Made by a program: the position numbers and the translations under genes
Assembly: GCA_964036315.1 (NCBI GenBank)
Contig: OZ038485.1
Span: 93,522,313 to 93,586,312, forward strand
Length of the DNA stretch: 64,000 bases
Direction: 5' to 3'
Source of the DNA: Acanthosepion esculentum
Lineage: Eukaryota > Mollusca > Cephalopoda > Sepiida > Sepiidae
Shown here: positions 42,476 to 52,235 of the stretch, piece after piece
Numbering within the stretch: position 1 is the first letter of the stretch
Layout of the letters: every line of letters begins with the position of its first letter
Notes under the pieces: generated by a model
Database searches by the model: none
What the model was told of the DNA's origin: nothing
What the model saw: the letters and a program-made list of their open reading frames with translations, nothing else

Positions 42476-42774
42476 TTCTAAAAAAATGTTAATTTAATAT
42501 TCACTCGTAAAAAAAAAAAACAGAAAATTGTGTTAAACTTTGCATGGGATCTCCAGCTGATGTTCTGGATTTTTCTAAGCAGATTTGTATATGTTCCATC
42601 AAGTCGTCTTTCAAGACGAACCGATAATGTCTAAGTTTCTGATCTATACAGCAGCCCTGGTTCAATCAACGTTCGAATGGTTTGGGCTTTTTATGGATGG
42701 AAGGTACGAGCGCCAGATATTGTGAAGTTTGGTACACGCATCCCATGCAAGAGATTTACATATTATATTACGCT
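42476..42774. other. No recognisable feature
   Basis: Nothing assigned. Confidence 0.4.
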
Positions 42775-43720
42775 TCTTTTTTCTTTCTTCATCCTTTTCT
42801 ACTTCTTCATATTATTGTCTCTTTCTTTTTCTTCTTCTTTTCCTCTTATTGTGTTTTTTGTCTTACTACTACTTGCCCCTCATGTGTTCTCCCCTAATTT
42901 CAACTTCATCATACCTTTGCTTTTCTTCTTCTCATTCTTCTGCCTCCTCTTTTTTCTTTCCATTTTTTCCTCCTACTCACCATCCCTGCTCTTCCTTCTC
43001 CTCATCTACTTTCTTCTTCATTTCTTACTTATCTTCTTTTTTCCTCCTTCTCTTCTATTTCATCCTTTTTTCGTCATTCACCACTCCTTATCAACTTCCC
43101 TCTTTTTCTTCTAATTCTTATTCCACTCCTCCTCCTCATTTTCTTGTTTTTCTGTCCTTATCATCCTCCCTCCTCTTCTCGTAATTCCTCTTGCTCATTC
43201 TTCTCCTATTTCCTACCCTATCTTTATTTGCCTCCCCCAAATATCTCCATTCATGTCAATGTTCCTTCTTCTTTCTTCCTTTCTTCCTCTTTTTCTTTGC
43301 TTTTCCTACACATCTCCATCCATGTCAATGTTTCTTCTTCTCTCTCTCCCTTTCTTCTTCTTCTTCTTCTTCTTCTTCTTCTTCTTCTTCTTCTTCTTCT
43401 TCTTCTTCTTCTTCTTCTTCTTCTCCTACACATCATTCATGTCCATGTTCCTTCTTCTCGCTTTCTCTTTTTCGGCTTCTTCTCCTTTGTTTCTCCTACA
43501 CATCTCCATCCATGTTAGTGTTCCTTCTTTTCTATTCTTCTTCTTCTCCTTCTTCTTCTCCTTCTTCTTCTTCTCCTTCTTCTTCTTCTTCTTCTTCTTC
43601 TTCTACACATCTCCATTCTTGTCCATGTTCCTTCTGTCTTACTTTTCTTTTCTTTGAGAAACAAAACAAAAGAAAGGAGTCTAAAAGAAAGAGAAAAATC
43701 GTTTCCGCCATTATTTCTTT
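42775..43720 (-). repeat. Pyrimidine-rich dispersed repeat, inverted relative of 34382-35935
   Basis: The plus strand is nearly all C and T. From 43240 a module with CTACACATCTCCATCCATGT and CATGTTCCTTCTTC is repeated four times with (CTT)n runs between the modules (about 43349-43423 and 43535-43605). The end at 43630-43720 matches the start of the purine repeat at 34382 in reverse complement. Confidence 0.8.
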
Positions 43721-44399
43721 TTTAATTATCTTAAATCTACACATTTAACCGGATCATTATAACGAATAATGACAACAATATTAATTATGCTGGCGATAAT
43801 TCTCTTCATATTTTCATAGCATAGTTCAAGAGTCATGAAATGTTTTTGTTTAATAACTATAATAGCTTTAAAATCAATAGACACAGCCTCATAATTACAC
43901 ACTCACGTACGCGCACATTCAAATAATACACATATTAATAATTAATGATAGATCATCCCCAAAATTGGATCTGAATACAAAAAAAAACACACATTTCAAT
44001 ATTTCTATAGGCTTTTGATGAATTAATTTTATCCAATTAATTTACAATAATACAGACTTGATACTGCCTCGTGTAAAACCTCGTGAAATCACTTAAATTA
44101 CATCGTGTAAAATGAAACACAAAATGAAACGCCAATCAATCGCACCGTCGATAGGGATTTTTTTTCAAAAATACACGGCGTGTAGAAGCTGCATTAACCA
44201 GAAACACGTTTATCTCTTGAATATTGCAACCAGCCTCGGAGAAGGAAAACTCTGAGGAGGTCTGTTAGGAGATTCGTAAGAAAATTTACATGTATTTCTT
44301 TGTTCGCATGTCTTTCCAAAGACCATGCCTGCTTCTATGCAAACCGTTATGGTGTTGAAACCATAGAAAAATAACACAGACTCGGATATAAAGTTAAAC
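43721..44399. other. No recognisable feature
   Basis: AT-rich DNA; nothing assigned. Confidence 0.4.
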
Positions 44400-44700
44400 G
44401 GTATATTATTCACGGAAACGTAGTACAAATTATGTGAACTGGATACTTACTCTCACTGGTGTCCTGACTCACTCATTCATACACTTACTCGGTGATACAC
44501 TCTTGGTGACTCACACCTGGTGACTTCCGATATTTAACAACCCCCCCACTAGGGTGGTATATGGCACAAGGCCGGTTTAATGTGTGCTTTCCGAGCCCGT
44601 AGGCTCGGCCAAAAATATGCCCATTAGAACCCGTATAAACGGGTTCAGGGACTGTCTACCTCCCCGGACGAAACTTTGCCCTGTTTACTACATTTACCGG
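44400..44700. mobile_element. Degraded relative of the solo LTR at 4.6 kb
   Basis: ATGGCACAAGGCCGGTTTAA, TTTCCGAGCCCGTAGGCTCG and AACCCGTATAAACGGG match one 265-bp unit of that LTR. It is truncated, and only one unit is present. No target duplication was found. Confidence 0.7.
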
Positions 44701-44757
44701 CTTGAATGTCAAACGAAGCATTTACTTAAATATTTGTATCTATGAAAATAACGTATA

Positions 44758-44813
<56 letters not shown>

Positions 44814-44950
44814 TATAGGTCATTTTTATACATACATATATTTAAGTAAATGCTCTGTTTATAATAAACAGTATTTACTACATTTACCGTCTTGAATGTC
44901 AAACAAAGCATTTAGTTAAATATTTGTATGTATAAAATAACGTATAAACA
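44683..44950. repeat. Duplicated ACTACATTTACC..ATAAACAATATA segment around an (AT)n hairpin
   Basis: TTTACTACATTTACCG..CTTGAATGTCAAAC..TAACGTATAAACAATAT occurs at 44683-44766 and again at 44873-44955. Between them, AAACAATATA and TATATTGTTT flank an AT tract (44763-44809), which can form a cruciform. The AAGTAAATGCTCTGTTT motif also occurs at 19112-19128 in the PLE region. Confidence 0.8.
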
Positions 44951-44964
44951 ATATGTATATAATA

Positions 44965-44973
<9 letters not shown>

Positions 44974-45012
<39 letters not shown>
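44974..45012. repeat. (GT)n microsatellite
   Basis: A GT run of about 19 units, bordering the TIR element. Confidence 0.95.
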
Positions 45013-45013
<1 letters not shown>

Positions 45014-45517
45014 TGACTAAATAAATTACAGACATTATATCTGCTAATTTTTAAGAAAATGTGCTAGAGTTGTTTAAATTTCTTTATTTTCATTTCCCAA
45101 GTACTTTCGATCTTTTTCCAAGATCATCTTCAGGGGTGCATGTAATACAAAACGATATGTTGTTCATTAATATAACAAGAACAGAATCAACTATGAATAC
45201 TGCAATAATGTTCTGAAATGCCTGTAAAGGAACATTTTTTCACGATTTAATGCACGCGTGACCATGACATTATAACATAGGGAGAAAAAATTCCATAATG
45301 GATACTTTTTCTCATGTTCTAATGAATGCTAGGCACATTGTTTTGCATTTAAAAGCATAATGAAAAAATTACGGTAATGGATAACAACGCACAGCTTTAA
45401 GTAGTTAGAGTACATTTCTCTCAATCTTTAACATCAATACACGGAAGGTTATCGTGAGTATGAACGGAATTTGTTAAAAATTAGCAGACATAATGTCTGT
45501 AATTTATTCAATCAGAC
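45011..45517. mobile_element. Non-autonomous element with 44-bp terminal inverted repeats
   Basis: Left end 45011-45054 (GTCTGACTAAATAAATTACA then GACATTAT..CTGCTAATTTTTAA) is mirrored by 45474-45517 with three differences. There is no coding capacity. On the minus strand it holds a hammerhead-like fold at about 45090-45140. A target duplication could not be confirmed because the left flank is a GT repeat. Confidence 0.75.
45090..45140 (-). ncRNA. Hammerhead-ribozyme-like fold in a TIR element
   Basis: On the minus strand ACCC precedes CTGAAGA (45127-45133); then come one T, a GATC/GATC stem, GAAA, the AGTACT mini-hairpin, T and GGG, which can pair with CCC. The GAAAGTACT segment is identical to that in the fold at 23619-23668. 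Stem I has only three clear pairs. Confidence 0.45.
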
Positions 45518-45772
45518 ATGCTTAAAAGAGAATTTGCTGCCTAAACACACACACATATACATACATTATTATATATATATATAGAGAGAGAGAGGGGGGG
45601 AAAGAGGGATTTAATACAAATATAAATTTTGTCACTTAGCTGACTGATATTACCTTTTGCAGCTCGATTATAGAGTTTAATAGACGGACGGATAATTAGA
45701 AACATAACTGTTACCCCCCGCCCAAGATAACGATATATAATGTTTTTACATATCACGAACAGTATTGTGGGG
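45518..45772. other. No gene; short CA, AT and GA runs at 45545-45600
   Basis: A microsatellite patch is followed by unassigned sequence. Confidence 0.4.
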
Positions 45773-45912
45773 AAAATGCATGACAAAGTGGGAAAAAGTT
45801 TTCGTGTTGTTACGTTTCGTCTTTTTGGACTTCATCGGATTTGTCCAATGAAGTCCTACAGTGAAAAAAAAAACGCGTCACACGAAAACTTTTTTTTCCA
45901 ATTTTCCATACA
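45773..45912. repeat. Imperfect inverted repeat, arms of about 65 bp
   Basis: GGAAAA..GGGAAAAAGTTTTCGTGT..GGACTTCAT is mirrored by ATGAAGTCC..ACACGAAAACTTTTTTTTCC..TTTTCC. The right arm parallels the dispersed repeat at 39790-39850. On the minus strand CCGATGA, GTC/GAC and GAAAC (45814-45838) form another hammerhead-like core. Confidence 0.6.
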
Positions 45913-46329
45913 TCATTCACCCTTATACGGAGAAATCTGTTCGGCATTCAAGATATTTTGGTCTTTGCTACTGGTCGCCATTTTGTTAGTGGACACATGT
46001 TTTCGAGTTTCACTGATGTTGTTTCTTTATTCGGGACGGTTCTGCCTCCCACCATCTGTTCAGTTTGTTTTCTGATTTGGGCACCAGATTTTAGTGAATG
46101 GGAAATGCATTTAGGACTCGCTTAATCCTTATTTAATGTTTTGGAAAAGAAATTAAAAAAAACAAAAACAAATATCTTAAAATGAGTAAAATTTCGGCAG
46201 AGGTTAAAAGAGGTTAATGGAAAATCCATGTAAATAAGAGACCTGTACGGATAATTCGGAAAAATAAGTAGAAATGGTTAGTGGATAAAACGGAAACGTT
46301 TTCAGAAGGGTGGTGGGAAATTAGAGAAG
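45913..46329. other. No recognisable feature
   Basis: A 111-codon frame that spans 45740-46075 crosses the inverted repeat and has no recognised domain. Confidence 0.35.
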
Positions 46330-48240
46330 ATAAATAAAGAGGAAAAAGCAGGGAGAGAAGAAAAAAGAGTGTCGAAAGAGATAATGAATAAGAAAAGAAA
46401 TAAAGAAAGACGGAAAGAAAGAGAGAAAGGAAAGAAGAGAAAGCATGCGTATGAAGAGATACAGCCGAAAAAAGGGAAGAGAGATACACTGGGGGGAAAC
46501 TATGTAAGAGATGAGAATAATAGAGAGCGGGAAGGGAGAGAGAGAGAGATAAATTAGCGAGGTAAGAAGATAAGTAAAAAGTTTTAAAAAAAGGGAGGAA
46601 AGAAAAAATAGTCGAAAGAGTTAATGAATCAGAAAAGAAAGAAAGAAAGAAAGAAAGAAAAGGAGAGAGAGCATACGGATGAAAAGCAGAACTGGAGAAA
46701 AGGGAAGATAAATATATTGGAAAATGGAAGGAAGTAGGTAGATGAACGAGAGAATAAGGATTGGAGAAACCATGTAAGGGAAGGGGATGATAGAGAGCGG
46801 GAAGAGAGAATAGAAGAGAGATAGAGAAATATTAGGGAGATAAGAAGATAAATGAAGAGTAAACAGAAGGAAGAAAAGATAAAAAGGGTGGAAAGAGTTA
46901 AAGAATCTGAAAAGAAAGAAAGAATGAAAAGGAGCGAAGAGAAAGAAAGAAAGAAATTTAGAAAGAAAGAAATATAGAAAGAAATATAGAAAGAAAGAAA
47001 GAAAGTGGAAGAAAGAAATTTAGAGAGAAAGAAAGAAAAGTGAAAGAAAGACAGAAAGAAAAAATATAGAAAGAAATATATAAAGAAAGAAAGAAAGAAA
47101 GAAAAGTGAAAGAAAGACAGAAAGAAAGAAATATATAAAGAAATATATAAAGAAAGAAAGAAATTTAGAAAGAAAAAAGAAAGAAAGAAATATAGAAAGA
47201 AATATAGAAAGAAAGAAAGAAAAAAGTGGAAGAAAGAAATTTAGAAAGAAAGAAAGAAAAGTTAAAGAAAGACAGAAAGAAAAATATAGAAAGAAATATA
47301 TAAAGAAAGAAAGAAAGAAAGAAAAAAGTGAAAGAAAGAAAGAAAGAAAAAAGTGAAAGAAAGAAAGAAAAAGTGAAAGAAAGAAAGAAAGAAAAATGAA
47401 AGAAAGACAGAAAGAAAGAAATATATAAAGAAATATAGAAAGAAAGAAATAAAGTGGAAGAAAGAAAAAATAAAGAAAAGGAGCGAAAAGAAAGAAAGAA
47501 AGAAAGAAAGAAAGAAAATGAGGGAGGGCATACGGATGAAGAGAAGAACGGGAGAAATAGAAAATAAATACATTGGGAAATGGAAGGGAAGAAATAGAAG
47601 ATCGAGAGACTAAGGATTGGAGAAACAATGGAAGCGAAGGGGATGATATAGAGCAGGAAGAGAGAAAGCGAGGTGGGGCAAAGAGAAAGACAACATTTAG
47701 AAAGAAAAGTGGGAGGTCGAGAAATTAAGAAAAGCAATAAAAAGTTCACAGGAGAATTCAGAGAGCAGGAAGAGAGGGCAGAAAAGAGATAGTATATTAT
47801 TAGAGTGAGAGTAAGTGAAAGCGTGAGAGAAAAGGAATTGAAGTGTAAAGCGAGAGAAAGTCTAAGCAGGAAGAGAGAGTAGTGGAGAGACAGAACAGTA
47901 TTAGAGAGTGCGTAAGCGGGATAGTGAGAAAATAAAGATTGGAACAGTGAAGAGTGGGAGTAAAGGGATAGGGTGAAGTAAATGCGGGAATAGAAGAAAG
48001 AACGACCGAACAAAGAGGGAATGTAAAGGAGAGAGGGGGTGAAGATTGGAAGAATAGAGAAAGTAAGGATGTAGATTGAGAGGGCGATTCATGAGAATAG
48101 AAGAAATAAAGCATGAAAATAAAAAGGAAGATGGGAGGGAAAGCGAGAGAGAGGGAAGAAGAATCTGAATTAGAAAAATAAAGAAAGATAGATAGCGTGT
48201 AGAGGGAGGGAAGTGAGAGGGCAAAAATTAAAAACATAAT
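46330..48240 (+). repeat. Purine-rich GAAA/GAGA tract, about 1.9 kb, with longer-period units
   Basis: The plus strand is nearly all A and G, dominated by GAAA units at 46920-47520. A longer unit with CATACGGATGAAGAG, GATAAATACATTGG, GAAACCATGTAAGGGAAGGG and GATGATAGAGAGCGGGAAGA recurs at about 46440-46620, 46660-46920 and 47510-47760. The long minus-strand frames rich in Phe, Leu and Ser are artefacts. Confidence 0.9.
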
Positions 48241-48715
48241 AATAATGATAGTAAAAAAAGATGAAAAAAATGGTGGCTGTGTTATGTTTACGTATGTGAA
48301 GCGAAGCGAAGAGGGAAAGCCTGCTTTTCTTAGACAAACAGACCCTACCTAACTAATAGGTTTGTCTAGCATTCTCTTCCGACCTTCATTTCTTTCTCAT
48401 CCTATCTGACCTTGTACCATACTAAACTCAGCGTTTTGGGTCATTATTTTTCCCGCAAAGAGGATAGGGTAGAAGCTTGTTTTAATGTAGCAATCCAACC
48501 TGTAACAAAAATGGAACAATCGATTTCGGCCGTTCCATTTTGAGGCATCTCTGATATCAAAAAATGACGATTCGTCTCCCCAATTTACGTGGCCTGAGGG
48601 CTAAGCTTTATAAATCACAAGAGTGGACGAAGAGAAAAGGAAAAAAATAAGAACTGAACAATTATTATTTGAATTCCGAGATTATTTGATAATACAATAC
48701 AGTAGAAACGTTAGG

Positions 48716-48718
<3 letters not shown>
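48241..48718. other. No recognisable feature
   Basis: Mixed-composition DNA; nothing assigned. Confidence 0.4.
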
Positions 48719-48757
<39 letters not shown>

Positions 48758-48775
48758 GTGTGTGTGTGTGTTAAT
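48719..48775. repeat. (AT)n-(GT)n microsatellite
   Basis: An AT run followed by a GT run. Confidence 0.95.
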
Positions 48776-48789
48776 CAATTTGCCACAAG

Positions 48790-48880
48790 CAAGATGATAA
48801 TAAGATGCAGAACAAGAAACAAGGGATAAAGTGCTACTCATGTTCAAAAAAACGAGGAGGTGAATGAACCGGGCGATTGT
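48790..48880 (+). repeat. Isolated unit of the 195-bp repeat at 26.5 kb
   Basis: AACAAGAAACAAGGGATAAA and TCATGTTCAAAAAAACGAGG match the tandem units at 26470-27480. Confidence 0.7.
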
Positions 48881-49399
48881 AAAAGCGTTAGAATGGTCTG
48901 TTATTACTAGCGTGTGTCGTGGGGGAGGGTGGGATTGTAACATAGATGAAGAGTGTTATATCGCTTTCACACCATTTAAAATTTTAAATTTAAGTTTATT
49001 TTCATAAAAAGTTTCGCACATCGAGGAATCAAACTGAGATTGTGTTTTTGCTAACAATACGACTTCCACTGCAAAATACTGCATCTACAAAAATACCTGT
49101 CGGTGAGTAATTCCTATTTCACTGTTTATACCTCGGTCCTTTGATGATGAACACAGCTGTGTCTGAAAATTCCGAAATTAAAAGCTTTCTATCCGAGCTT
49201 CATTTCTATCTTATGGTTAATAATTAATATTTAATCAATGTTTATCGTACTGATTATATTCGTATCCTTTCATTTGTACTTGTTTTATTAAATAACCTAT
49301 CAATTTAACATATTATAAGAAGTACACATGGCCCCTTTTTTTCTAATTATATATATATATATATATATGATAAAAATATAGTTTTAAGATATATTTATG
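48881..49399. other. Unassigned; weak hammerhead-like motif near 49140-49177
   Basis: TTTGATGATGAACACAGCTG..CCGAAATTAAAAG has the same order as the other hammerhead-like motifs, but the core is altered. Otherwise nothing assigned. Confidence 0.3.
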
Positions 49400-49500
49400 G
49401 ACAAAAGTGCGCATTATCATAGAGCATACGCAAATATAGATGTAGACACTGACGTTAAAACCAAGATAGTCTTCAAGAATGAAACAGACCGTCGCCGCTT
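49400..49500. repeat. Scrambled PLE leader fragment
   Basis: An inverse leader piece (AGAGCATACGCAAATATA) is followed in the plus direction by ATGAAACAGACCGTCGCC, the GAAAC..GTC|GCC part of the hammerhead-like fold. Decayed or rearranged. Confidence 0.5.
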
Positions 49501-49521
49501 TGTGTTATTATCATTGTTCAG

Positions 49522-49522
<1 letters not shown>

Positions 49523-49581
<59 letters not shown>
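49523..49581. repeat. (AT)n microsatellite
   Basis: An AT tract of about 58 bp. Confidence 0.95.
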
Positions 49582-49583
<2 letters not shown>

Positions 49584-49691
49584 CACATTGAGTCCGATGT
49601 AATATAACAAAACTATTAAGTATATATTAACAAATATAGATTATTAACATTGAAGAAAAATGTATTTATTAATATACATATATTGATTAAC

Positions 49692-49698
<7 letters not shown>

Positions 49699-49744
<46 letters not shown>
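49699..49744. repeat. (AT)n microsatellite
   Basis: An AT tract of about 45 bp next to the source copy of a local duplication. Confidence 0.95.
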
Positions 49745-49745
<1 letters not shown>

Positions 49746-49746
49746 T

Positions 49747-49979
49747 AATTCAATGTGTTCTTTTGAAAATATATTTTTGTATTCATATAATATTTTATAT
49801 AAATTCCTTGAGGTCTCGCCCATAGATTACTTGCGGTAGTCATTACAGGCTATATAATACATTATTGCTTTAGATTTTGTGTTGTTCTCATGTTGTTTTG
49901 CATTAAGTCTTTTATCGTTTTAGAAGTAGTTTTATCAAATTTAATGCTAAACTTAGATAAATTATTTTAAATAGTAGTT
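49747..49979 (+). repeat. 233-bp direct duplication, presumed source copy
   Basis: The segment AATTCAATGTGTTC... to ...AAATAGTAGTT is present again at 50441-50673 with one substitution (TTGCGG against TTGTGG). The other copy sits inside a SINE, while this one continues into unrelated sequence. Confidence 0.95.
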
Positions 49980-50374
49980 GTGATAGACATGGTGTGTTGA
50001 GTATTGTATCTCGTTTCGTTAATTTTGCTTCTATCGTTCAGTTTTTTGTTTATTTTAATTCGAGCTTTCTATTTGGCGTTGAATATGAACTAATTAGTGT
50101 ATTAGAGTAGCTGAAATTATTTTCAATGCATTCTCCTCATCACGTAAATAGTGAAATTTACGAATTTATTTTTATTAGTAGATTTACGGGATACTTAGTT
50201 CTAGTTTATTATTAGTACGGTTTAACAGGATGCCGATAAATGTAATGTATTTTTTGTTTCTGCTTTATATGTAAATTCTTTCGTACATGTGACTTTGTTT
50301 TGTTCATCTGCAAGATCAGATAATGTTGTTTTGCGGCGATGTATTAATTAAAGTCCGTTGATGAAGGACACAAA
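49980..50374. other. No recognisable feature
   Basis: AT-rich unique-looking DNA between the two duplicate copies. Confidence 0.4.
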
Positions 50375-50819
50375 TCGGAGAGCCGAGTTCGAATTCCAGT
50401 CGAATCCATTACATTCACTTACGTGCTAATACCCTTGGGAAATTCAATGTGTTCTTTTGAAAATATATTTTTGTATTCATATAATATTTTATATAAATTC
50501 CTTGAGGTCTCGCCCATAGATTACTTGTGGTAGTCATTACAGGCTATATAATACATTATTGCTTTAGATTTTGTGTTGTTCTCATGTTGTTTTGCATTAA
50601 GTCTTTTATCGTTTTAGAAGTAGTTTTATCAAATTTAATGCTAAACTTAGATAAATTATTTTAAATAGTAGTTCTTCTTCTCTGTCCAGCGATGGGTAAA
50701 CAGCAGAGAGAAATGGCAACCTACTGCCGGAAAAAAAATCTGCCTCGTCAGTCATGTATTGAAAGTTACCTGATCGCCTAAGCGTGTATCAAGTATGGCA
50801 CATAACTGACTAACTGTCT

Positions 50820-50857
<38 letters not shown>

Positions 50858-50940
50858 GGGGTATACTGTTTTTCATAGGCTGCTGGTAAATTTGCCATAC
50901 AGGTTCCATAATTTCTGATACTTCTAAACATAACGGAAAT
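50375..50940 (+). mobile_element. S2 SINE (variant 3' region) split by the 233-bp duplicate
   Basis: The head AATCGGAGAGCCGAGTTCGA (B box) runs to ATACCCTTGGGA at 50440. The duplicate occupies 50441-50673, and the SINE resumes with CTTCTTCTCTGTCCAGCGAT. About ten bases of SINE are missing at the junction. The 3' part (TGCCTCGTCAGTCATGTATT..GGCACATAACTGACTAACTG, then GA repeats and TTTTTCATAGGCTGCTGGTA) matches 51420-51645. Confidence 0.9.
50441..50673 (+). repeat. 233-bp duplicate inserted in the SINE
   Basis: Second copy of 49747-49979, with one mismatch over its full length. Confidence 0.95.
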
Positions 50941-51295
50941 ATGATTATTGTTTAGGCAAAATACTTTGAAAAAGAACAAGGTCTAGAAGAACTAAAAACA
51001 CACTGGCTAAAACGCCGCTTAGAGGCGATCCCCTCGATAATCCGAAATTTTCTTTATAAAGAATCATTGTTAAAATAAGATTAATTTGTGATGAGTTGGC
51101 AAATTGCCATGACTTTATCTGTTTGGTAGATCGGGGTTTATTTTTTATTGTAATAGTTTTTTTTTTTTGTTTTTTTTTCATATTTAAAGGAATGTTGCTA
51201 TAAAATTATCTGACATCTAAACTAGCCATGAGTTTATTTTTCATATTTTCCTTAGTTTTTCGACAAGGTTGCTTAGCGAGGTCATAGCACAGGTA
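50941..51295. other. No recognisable feature
   Basis: Unassigned DNA between two related S2 copies; poly-T run near 51160-51178. Confidence 0.4.
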
Positions 51296-51645
51296 ATGTA
51301 TAGCGGCTCGGATTTAGGAATCGGAGAACCGAGTTCGAATTCCAGTCGAAACCATTACATTCACTTACGCGCTAATACCCTTGGGAAAGGTATGAATCTT
51401 CTTCTTCTCACCCCCACTCCAACCAAATATGGATAAACAGCAGACAAATATAGCAAACTACCCCCGGAAAAAATCTGAATAGTCAATCATGTATCGAGAG
51501 ATAAATGATCGCCTATGCGTGAATCACTTATGGAACAAAACTGACTGACTGTCTATCGAGAGAGAGGGAGGTATACAGTTTTTCATAAGCTGTTGATAAA
51601 TTTACCATACAGGTTCCATAATTTCCGATACTTCTAAACGGGACG
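51296..51645 (+). mobile_element. S2 SINE (variant 3' region)
   Basis: TAGCGGCTCGGATTTAGGAA, GAGTTCGAATTCCAGTCG (B box) and CCCTTGGGAAAGGTATGAAT are followed by the variant tail and by a shared downstream segment (TTTTTCATAAGCTG..CCATACAGGTTCCATAAT). The downstream homology beyond the SINE suggests that this and the 50.4 kb copy are a segmental duplication or that the element is longer than it looks. Confidence 0.85.
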
Positions 51646-51874
51646 TGTTTCAGAAATCCTACTGCAAACGAATGCATGCTCTATCGGACAATCAACTTAA
51701 TAAACCACATAATTGAGAATTCTTATGAATAGAGCTCGTAGCAGAAAAAAAATGCTATCTTCATGATTAGAATGCAGTCAGAACGAGCAATACAAACACA
51801 TAAAGACCTAGATGAAACGAAACCGTTTCATGAGTTTCGAAACGGAAATTAGATGGAAAAGATATTAGGATAGC
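51646..51874. other. No recognisable feature
   Basis: Nothing assigned. Confidence 0.4.
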
Positions 51875-52235
51875 GTGCCACGTTTACTGAAAACGAACAA
51901 TCTGCATGTTGACAGCAATCGAGTTAATCAAGTGCAAAATTTCGAATGTGGGGTAAGACAAATGTTCTTTTTCTCGCCGGATTTATTTAATGAAGACGAT
52001 TCTAATAGAACTGGGAGACCTACCAATGGTTCACACCAGCATTCTCTGCCGCAATATCACACAGGAACCGCTATTTATGGCTATAAAAGCGTGACGACTC
52101 TCGTTATAACAGGCTTTTATTTGTTGCTGCTCGCACTAAATGTAAGCGAGGCATCGAAGGAGCAATGTCCTTGTTTGCCGAGAGAATAAGGTACCGCATC
52201 GCCTTTAACAACTTTGTCTCCAAGAACTCCCTATT
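51875..52235 (+). pseudogene. LINE-A ORF2 fragment (upstream of RT)
   Basis: Broken frames give FYLLLLALNVSEASK and the RYRIAFNNF segment, a diverged copy of the YSLLLAIKGVKSLFAERIRH text in the next fragment. It is a separate, older LINE piece. Confidence 0.55.

Noticed and set aside
47020..48013. Minus-strand frames of 200-280 codons rich in Phe, Leu and Ser, resembling membrane proteins
   Set aside because: They translate the complement of a GAAA/GAGA tract; hydrophobicity comes from TTTC repeats. The same text appears in several overlapping frames.
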